This document shows positions 58,544-64,000 of a stretch of 64,000 nt of DNA, piece after piece. Every line of letters begins with the position of its first letter. Positions within the stretch are counted from its first letter, which is position 1. A model generated the notes under the pieces. It was not told the DNA's origin. It saw nothing but the letters and a program-made list of their open reading frames with translations, and searched no databases. The DNA comes from Morella rubra (Eukaryota; Streptophyta; Magnoliopsida; Fagales; Myricaceae). The translations under genes and the position numbers were made by a program. The stretch covers positions 9,458,541 through 9,522,540 of the forward strand of contig CM025853.1 of assembly GCA_003952965.2 (NCBI GenBank), read 5' to 3'.

Positions 58544-61500
58544 CGTGATACCCCCTCCTCAATTTTAACTATTTAAGTTAATTAATGACAATAGTTATGA
58601 TTTTCTAGTCTTGTTGATTTCCTTAACAATTGATTTGCTTTTTTTTCAATTTTTCTTGCTAAACATTTCAATTATCCTATTATCTAGCTAAGCATTTGCA
58701 TTTTGTTATAATCTTGATAAGTGAATATTTTGTGCATTTTCATTTCTTGCATTTTATATATTTCATTTGCATTAGATTGATCAATTAGTACATAATTTAG
58801 TTTCATTATTAAAATTCACATTATGTTGCCTTAGTACTTTTCATTGAAATTCATTTTCTTTCTCTCCTTGCTTATTTCCTATTTACATCTGAAAATTTTA
58901 GTAATGTCTATGAGCAATCTTAAGTTTTTCTCATCATTAACCATTGTAATCTCTTTGATTAATTTTCTACATCCTTTTTTCTAACTTAGGTTTAATATTT
59001 TTTTTAGCATGTTCATTTCCTAACTTTAGGTGATTAATGAGCATGGAAAATCTAACCTTTGGCTAAATCCTTTTTTTCCTCTCTCTTTTCCCTAGGTCAC
59101 ACGGCAAAACCCTCCTAACTCCCTTGACTTTTATCTCATTTTCTTGTCACATTCCCTTGTCTCATTTCCTTGTCCTTTAGCATGCATCATAGTGTGAACT
59201 TTTAGTCCAATCAGCAAGAGCTAGGGGGGATTTTGAGTGATTTTGTGAGCTCTCATGATTGCCTAGAAAGGAGGAGTGATGCCACTTGGCATCTTCTGCC
59301 CTCTTGCCGCCCACTTGGCCAGCCAAGGAGCTTGCTTCTTGCAGCTCCCTTGGACTAAATCATGACATGGTTGGTTTAAAGAAAAAACCAACCAATCAAG
59401 AGAAAGAGACTAAGAAGTCGGAGAAGGAGAAAGAAGAAGGAGAAGAAAAAAAAAGAGAAGAAGAAGAAGAAAAGGGAGGTGAAGGAGAAAGAGAAAAGAA
59501 ACGGGTAAGAAAAGAAAGGAAAAAAATGGCCATTGTGGCATTCGGCCATAGACTCTCCTTTATTTATTTATTTTTGTTTGTTTTCTTTCTCTCCTGCCCT
59601 CTTCATTTTCTTCATCTCTTCTAACTTTAGATTTTTTTCTCTAGGATTTTTCTAGAGCCTTCAAGGACAACTTATCCCACTAGTAAGGTAAGGGAGTAGT
59701 TGCATGTAGGTCTTATGGAAAGAAATCATTATACGGCTTGTTTGAGTGCTAAACAGCCCTCTTTTGTGTCCCTATCAACCCATTATCCTTGCAGTTTTGC
59801 TATGTTCTTTCACTTATATTAGTTGCATGTTGAAATGCTTGTTCATGAGAAATGGTGTATTATGAATGTAGAGTAAGTAGAAATGATGCATGTGTGTAAC
59901 TTGAGTATTCCAAAAATGAGTTGTATGCTTGGAGGCCACAATCAGTGGCCAAAATGACCTTAGGGATAGCTTGGGAGGCCATGGGTTGGTCTTAGAAGGG
60001 ACCAAAATGCATGCAAGAGCTTCTTTGGTCATTTCCTCTTTTTGCGATGTTTGGTTATGCATTGCATATATTTTGTGCATTTGTGAACTTGGAAGTGTAA
60101 AAGTGGGAAAAAGAAGGCTTGGGAATTGAGAGGGACACGGCAGTGGCATTTGAGGGACTCTTGTGAGCTCAAATGGTGAAATATGGTGTAAAACGTGGCA
60201 TTAGCTACATGCATGGTTTTGGTCTTTTAAATAGAAAGGAAATGAAAGTGTAAGCCATCATTTTACATATGTGGTTGTTCTGTGATTACATTGGTTGCTT
60301 TGCTGATTATATTGATGTCTGAAAGTATATTCGTGTATGGATAGATGAGATTAAAATCAAAGGAAACCAAGATCTATAACATACAAGAACATTAGTTAGC
60401 CTTTTAACAAGAAAATGGTCACTGTTCAAAACGGCCCCATGATTCCCTTTCAATTTTTGCATGAAACTTTCCATAAAGTATGCATAAGTAATCAGGACGT
60501 CACTGTAAAAATTTCAGCCAAAAATGATGTAAGGAAAGGTCAAAAATGCCCCTGGAGGTCTCTAAGGGCAGTTTCGACATTTCACATAAAACGTTAGGGT
60601 AAAAAGTCCAAAAGGGAAATAATTTATGGCTGTGTAGAGCATGAAAAATAGATGGGGAAGCCCAAATTTGAGTCCAAACCGAGTAGAATTAGGGGCTCAA
60701 ATCACAAAGCCCATTTAGCGGCCTAAATGGACTTTAGGCCCGTTAACCTAAACAAGCCCAGAAACCTTATAAAACTTTAGGGATAGGCCCAATAGGGTCT
60801 AAGAAGGCCCAATAGGCCTTTATTTGGGGATCTAGGGCAGAATTAATATTTAGTTATAAAATGCATGTTTAATTCTTCAAATTAGTTTCATAAAAGAATA
60901 AAGATTTTTAATTCTTTAATTAAGGAAAAAGGGCTCAATAATTAGAAAGCATATGAGACAAAAATTAGTTGAGTATTTCTTAAATTCAATTGCGAATCTA
61001 ATGTCAGGATAATTGTATCTCTATCATTCATGTATTAAGATTCCAAGCACTTTATTGGTTTATATTTTCTCCAATCACCTCATGAGACATTTTGAATGGC
61101 AACATTGCACATGCATTGTATGGCATTCGTGCATGAATCACATTCACTTCATAAGAGGAAAAAAAAATGTGAGGAACCCCTAAGCCTGCGAGGTGATTCC
61201 CAAAGAAAGAGTGATGGTACCGGGCACATGAGGAGAGTGCAACCCCCACTACAGGGAGTGGGTGGGCTCCTTCTGGGTGCTACGACGTCGTTTTTAAGGG
61301 TCCTGGTGTAGGTGACACGGGACAATCCCGAAGGAGAGGAGGGACGCACAACCTGACTCTGGGGTGAACAGAGCAGACACCGGGAATACCTCAAGGAAAC
61401 CAGATGATGAGTTGATGCATTGCATACATTCCTTATGTTATACCATGTCTTGTATGTTTGAAATTATTATTGCACTGATATTTTACGTTCTAAGGCATGA

Positions 61501-62384
61501 ACTGTATTGTATGAGCATGTTTCCCCCTTCCCGACCTTATTGAGTCAGTAGGACTCACCCTGTTTTATGTATGTTTTTGCATCCTTGTTTGGGCGCCTTG
61601 GATATTGAAGATGAAGCTGTTCGAGAACGAGCTGACTTTGGACCTCGACTCGTACGCTTATGAGGTACTGGTGGAGCATGAGCCCCACTGGTTCCTCAAG
61701 GAACCACCTTTGTCCCCACTCCCCTGTGTAGAGGACTTCGGCTTGATCGATGTGCCACCGGAGTTCCTTAGACTCGATTACACTCCTCCGGCCCCGCCGG
61801 CAGAGAGTAGCCGCGTCTCACCCGAGGCCGGTATCATAGACCTCACCTCTGATACTGATGAGGAGGTTTAGTGGACCCCTAGTCTAGATCGTTTTCTTTA
61901 CTTTCTATTTTCTTTTTCGATGTATTATTCTTCGATTAAAGCACGGTTGTAATGGCATGGCGAGCTTTAGAAAGTTTCCACTTTTGTACTTAGCCCTTTT
62001 GTAGTCCCCTGGTGGACGTATTTTGGAAAAACGTGCTTTGTAATGAAATCTGGTATTTAGTATGGCGAGTATTTATTTCTTTCCTTATTTCTTATTCTTT
62101 CCTTATATTATTAAGCTTTCGTTTATGCTAAAGGTTTTATTCTATAAAACGCTTCGAAAACCTTTAATGCAAGTTAATTTACCATCATTTTCTAAACTGC
62201 GGTTACTTCTTGAAACGTTTTAATAGATCTAATCACAACCCTATTTTCAAATAAGACTTCCGCTTAGCTTTTCAAGGTGAATCAGATAAGGTTATTTGGG
62301 GTGATTCGTGCCTTAATCCCCGTCTGTGTGCATACTATCTCTATAAGTGAGCCTAGGAGGTAAGTACAGGCACCCGGCGTGACA
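58544..62384 (+). mobile_element. Solo LTR, 3841 bp, inserted in the CACTA gene
   Basis: Flanked by ATGCT on both sides (58539-58543 and 62385-62389), a perfect target duplication, and the CACTA exon is continuous across it. It starts CGTGATACCCC, probably a TG start mutated to CG, and ends CGGCGTGACA. The GGCGTGACA end followed by a PBS is usual for Ty3 LTRs, so I place it on plus. It is homologous to 31773-40977 minus the CRM insert. An 89-codon ORF lies near its 3' end. The rest shows pyrimidine- and purine-rich tracts (59400-59620) but no other credible gene. Confidence 0.85.
61605..61871 (+). CDS. LTR-internal small ORF with acidic SIM-like tail
   Basis: I do not recognise a family. 88 residues, MKMKLFENELTLDLD, then VEHEPHWFLKEPPLSPLPCV, FLRLDYTPPAPPAESSRVSP and a C-terminus IIDLTSDTDEEV. 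The tail (hydrophobic I-I-D-L followed by acidic residues) fits the consensus of SUMO-interacting motifs. It is followed by a gene-like 3' region with a T-rich stretch and AATGAAAT. Starts at 61605 or 61611 are both possible. The homologous LTR at 40156-40431 preserves the frame for most of its length, with a 36-base in-frame difference, then a 1-base deletion that removes the tail. Expression is unproven. Confidence 0.45.
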   Translation: MKMKLFENELTLDLDSYAYEVLVEHEPHWFLKEPPLSPLPCVEDFGLIDVPPEFLRLDYTPPAPPAESSRVSPEAGIIDLTSDTDEEV

Positions 62385-63291
62385 ATGCTTCACTGGTGAA
62401 CAGATCGCATAACTCCTTCCACTGTTCTTCTGTGGTATCAGGGTGGGGCTTTAGCAACGCCACGTCTTTACTTGAGAACTTCTTGAAATACGCATGCATT
62501 CGGTTGCGGTACATTTGACATGTCGTCATCATAGTCTCGACCACCGTCCTCACGTCCTCCGACGGGTGTAGTCAAGGTCAAAGTGGTCTTTCATAAGTAC
62601 CAAAACATACAAAATTACAATGATAAACGAAATGCTTAACCAAGAATACTATATTTACGAGTTTAATCATACCAACACCCGATCCATAATGTACTCCTTC
62701 ACTTCTGCAGGAACATTAGCCCACTTGTTAACGGAGATCGGAATCAGCCCTCGGACCAACATTCCAATCTTTGTCGATAGGGTGGCAGTAGTGGAAGACA
62801 TTCCTCCACACTCTTCCTCCGGGAAATGCACCGATAATTTTTCGGATCCGGACCCAAACCTAAGACTTTCTCCAAACCGACCCACGTGTCCTACCTCGCC
62901 CACGCTTAGAAGCAGATGTCGCTACATAAAATAAAATTAACAAAGTTAGTCGGTCGTTTAACTTAAAAAAATTGAAATATAACTTAGAATAATTTCTTAC
63001 ATGCACAACTACTAGGACAAGTTGGCGTGCCTTGACTCATGCCTTCATTCGGTCTTGGAGAAGGAACGCTCGGAGTAGGACTCAGGATCGGACTCATACT
63101 AAGCGGAGTAAGTGCGCCATGCAACTGTCCAGAAGTAACTGAAGGAAATTCCCATCCACGCTTCATTTCACCGTACAAGCTTGACATAACAAAACAAACG
63201 ATAAAGATGTGGTAAAAGAGACAATAACAGTAAAAATAGTTCAGCAAACATCAACATTAGAAAGAAAAATATACTTGAAAGAAATTATTAA

Positions 63292-64000
63292 TCAGAATCT
63301 GATTCTTGCACGTTATCGCCCGATGCCTCATCCTCAGTAGAGTTGCTATCACTTTCGAACGAATCTTCGTCCCCACTTTCTTTGTATTTTCTTCAATTTC
63401 CACTTCATTCCCCCTCCGAAACATCATTACTATCTATACGTCTTTTCTTCCGCCAATCAATTGCATCAGAAGCTTGGATAATGTTTGGTACAACGTCATC
63501 CCTCGTAGCTTATTAAGGTTAAACTATTGCAAGTCTATAAACAAGTCAATGGCATTGTCCTCCTGATATGCTTCATTCGTGATGGCTACTCCCGATTCGG
63601 CGTTTACATCAACTTCACCGTCCAGATCCGGGTCGGGAATGTCATATGCATTTCTACATGACAACTTCTGCACGACTCGCCACGTAGGTCCATGCTGATT
63701 ATCAACTTGATAAAACACTTGACTTGCTTGATTTCCCACGACAAATGGATCGTCTGTATACCACAGTCGAGAAGTATTTATGCTTTTAAAGTTCTCGTCG
63801 ATACGAATTCCACGAGGATCTCCGACGTCCCACCAATCACACTTAAACAAATATACTGTATTTCCTTGTAAGTATTGCATGGCATAAATATCTACAAGCT
63901 CCCGTAAAATTCTATTGGATTTCCCATATGTGATCCTAGTACTATAATACCACTATTCTGAGTTCTCCGTCGTTCTTCCCGTTGTACTGTATGATATCTA
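63292..64000 (-). pseudogene. CACTA TNPD-type transposase, C-terminal part (DUF4216)
   Basis: Coding starts beyond the window. From the right edge: RRTQNSGIIVLGS, a frameshift near 63950, then RELVDIYAMQYLQGNTVYLF, KCDWWDVGDPRGIRI, INTSRLWYTDDPFVVGNQAS, QVFYQVDNQHGPTWRVV and AYDIPD, which is the DUF4216 region of plant CACTA transposases. After a stop at about 63524 the frame changes and continues through VVPNIIQASDAIDWRKKRRI to an acidic end DNVQESDSD at about 63292. The catalytic part of the transposase lies outside the window. The accessory gene starts about 100 bp downstream, the usual CACTA order. Confidence 0.85.

Larger units (their letters stand above)
57876..63187 (-). pseudogene. 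CACTA Transposase_24-type (TNPA-like) gene, split
   Basis: ATG at 63187 (MSSLYGEMKRGWEF). Exon 1 63001-63187 is serine/proline-rich. Exon 2 62673-62921 contains GMLVRGLIPISVNKWANVPA. Exon 3 ends at 62587 on its upstream side and reads DHFDLDY, then MHAYFKKFSSKDVALLKPHP and WKELCDLFTSEAL to 62385, where the LTR enters. Past the LTR the exon finishes at 58534 before a GT donor. Exon 4 is 58370-58461 with SRSFQRTRACM-like wording. The last exon has GKTYTEIEVYSEILGKKFGY and the coiled coil to 57876. All boundaries carry GT/AG, matching the plus copy. A stop lies near 58088. The protein would bind subterminal motifs of the transposon. Confidence 0.82.
57876..64000 (-). mobile_element. CACTA transposon, minus strand, interrupted by a solo LTR
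   Basis: From the right edge: the C-terminal part of the TNPD-type transposase, then a Transposase_24-type gene with conserved introns. The latter is split by an LTR with a 5 bp duplication and truncated at 57876 by fusion to the Tat element. Same family as 23354-25386. Neither element end is in the window. Confidence 0.82.

Overview
This is a repeat-dense stretch of a flowering-plant nuclear genome, probably a eudicot. The base composition is AT-rich. The host genes left in it are broken plant families: wall-associated receptor kinases (WAK) and F-box proteins resembling Arabidopsis At2g35280. Around them lie several layers of LTR retrotransposons and CACTA (En/Spm) DNA transposons. I found no intact host gene. 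Almost every coding region carries stops or frameshifts. LAYOUT: 1-5280 is a minus-strand Ty3/gypsy element of Tekay type (RNase H, RT, protease, gag, PBS, 2.29 kb LTR) that runs off the left edge. 5281-7569 is the right part of a CACTA-like element with a canonical terminal inverted repeat. 9131-11335 is a second CACTA-like, probably non-autonomous element. 11605-11794 is a WAK fragment. 12743-21262 is a tandem and partly inverted cluster of one degenerate Ty1/copia-like family; one of its LTRs holds a solo LTR with a perfect target-site duplication (TSD). 21263-23353 is a left-truncated, plus-strand LTR of the Tekay-like family seen at 1-5280. 23354-25386 is a CACTA right half with Transposase_24 exons, an array of GATCG-rich subterminal motifs and the element end. 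26859-45757 is one minus-strand WAK gene whose intron has received a 15.8 kb nest of retroelements: a copia-like element (28919-44673), holding a Ty3 LTR (31773-40977), holding a recent CRM-clade chromovirus (32787-38613). 46783-50671 holds two F-box relics in tandem; the second is split by a 1.7 kb LTR. 51304-57875 is a Tat-type Ty3 element: an antisense, probably intron-containing ORF on plus, an exact 5 x 85 bp minisatellite, and a minus-strand pol with two RNase H domains. 57876-64000 is a minus-strand CACTA element of the same family as 23354-25386, split by a 3.84 kb solo LTR with a perfect 5 bp TSD. HOW IT FITS TOGETHER: the order of events can be read from the nesting. The WAK gene was hit first by the copia-like element, which then received a Ty3 LTR, which then received the CRM element. 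The most unusual candidates are a small ORF inside the 3.8 kb LTR that ends in a SUMO-interacting-motif-like acidic tail, an in-frame CACTA/retrotransposon fusion ORF, the dimeric minisatellite in the Tat element, and the dense GATCG array of the CACTA element. All family assignments come from reading motifs; no database search was run.
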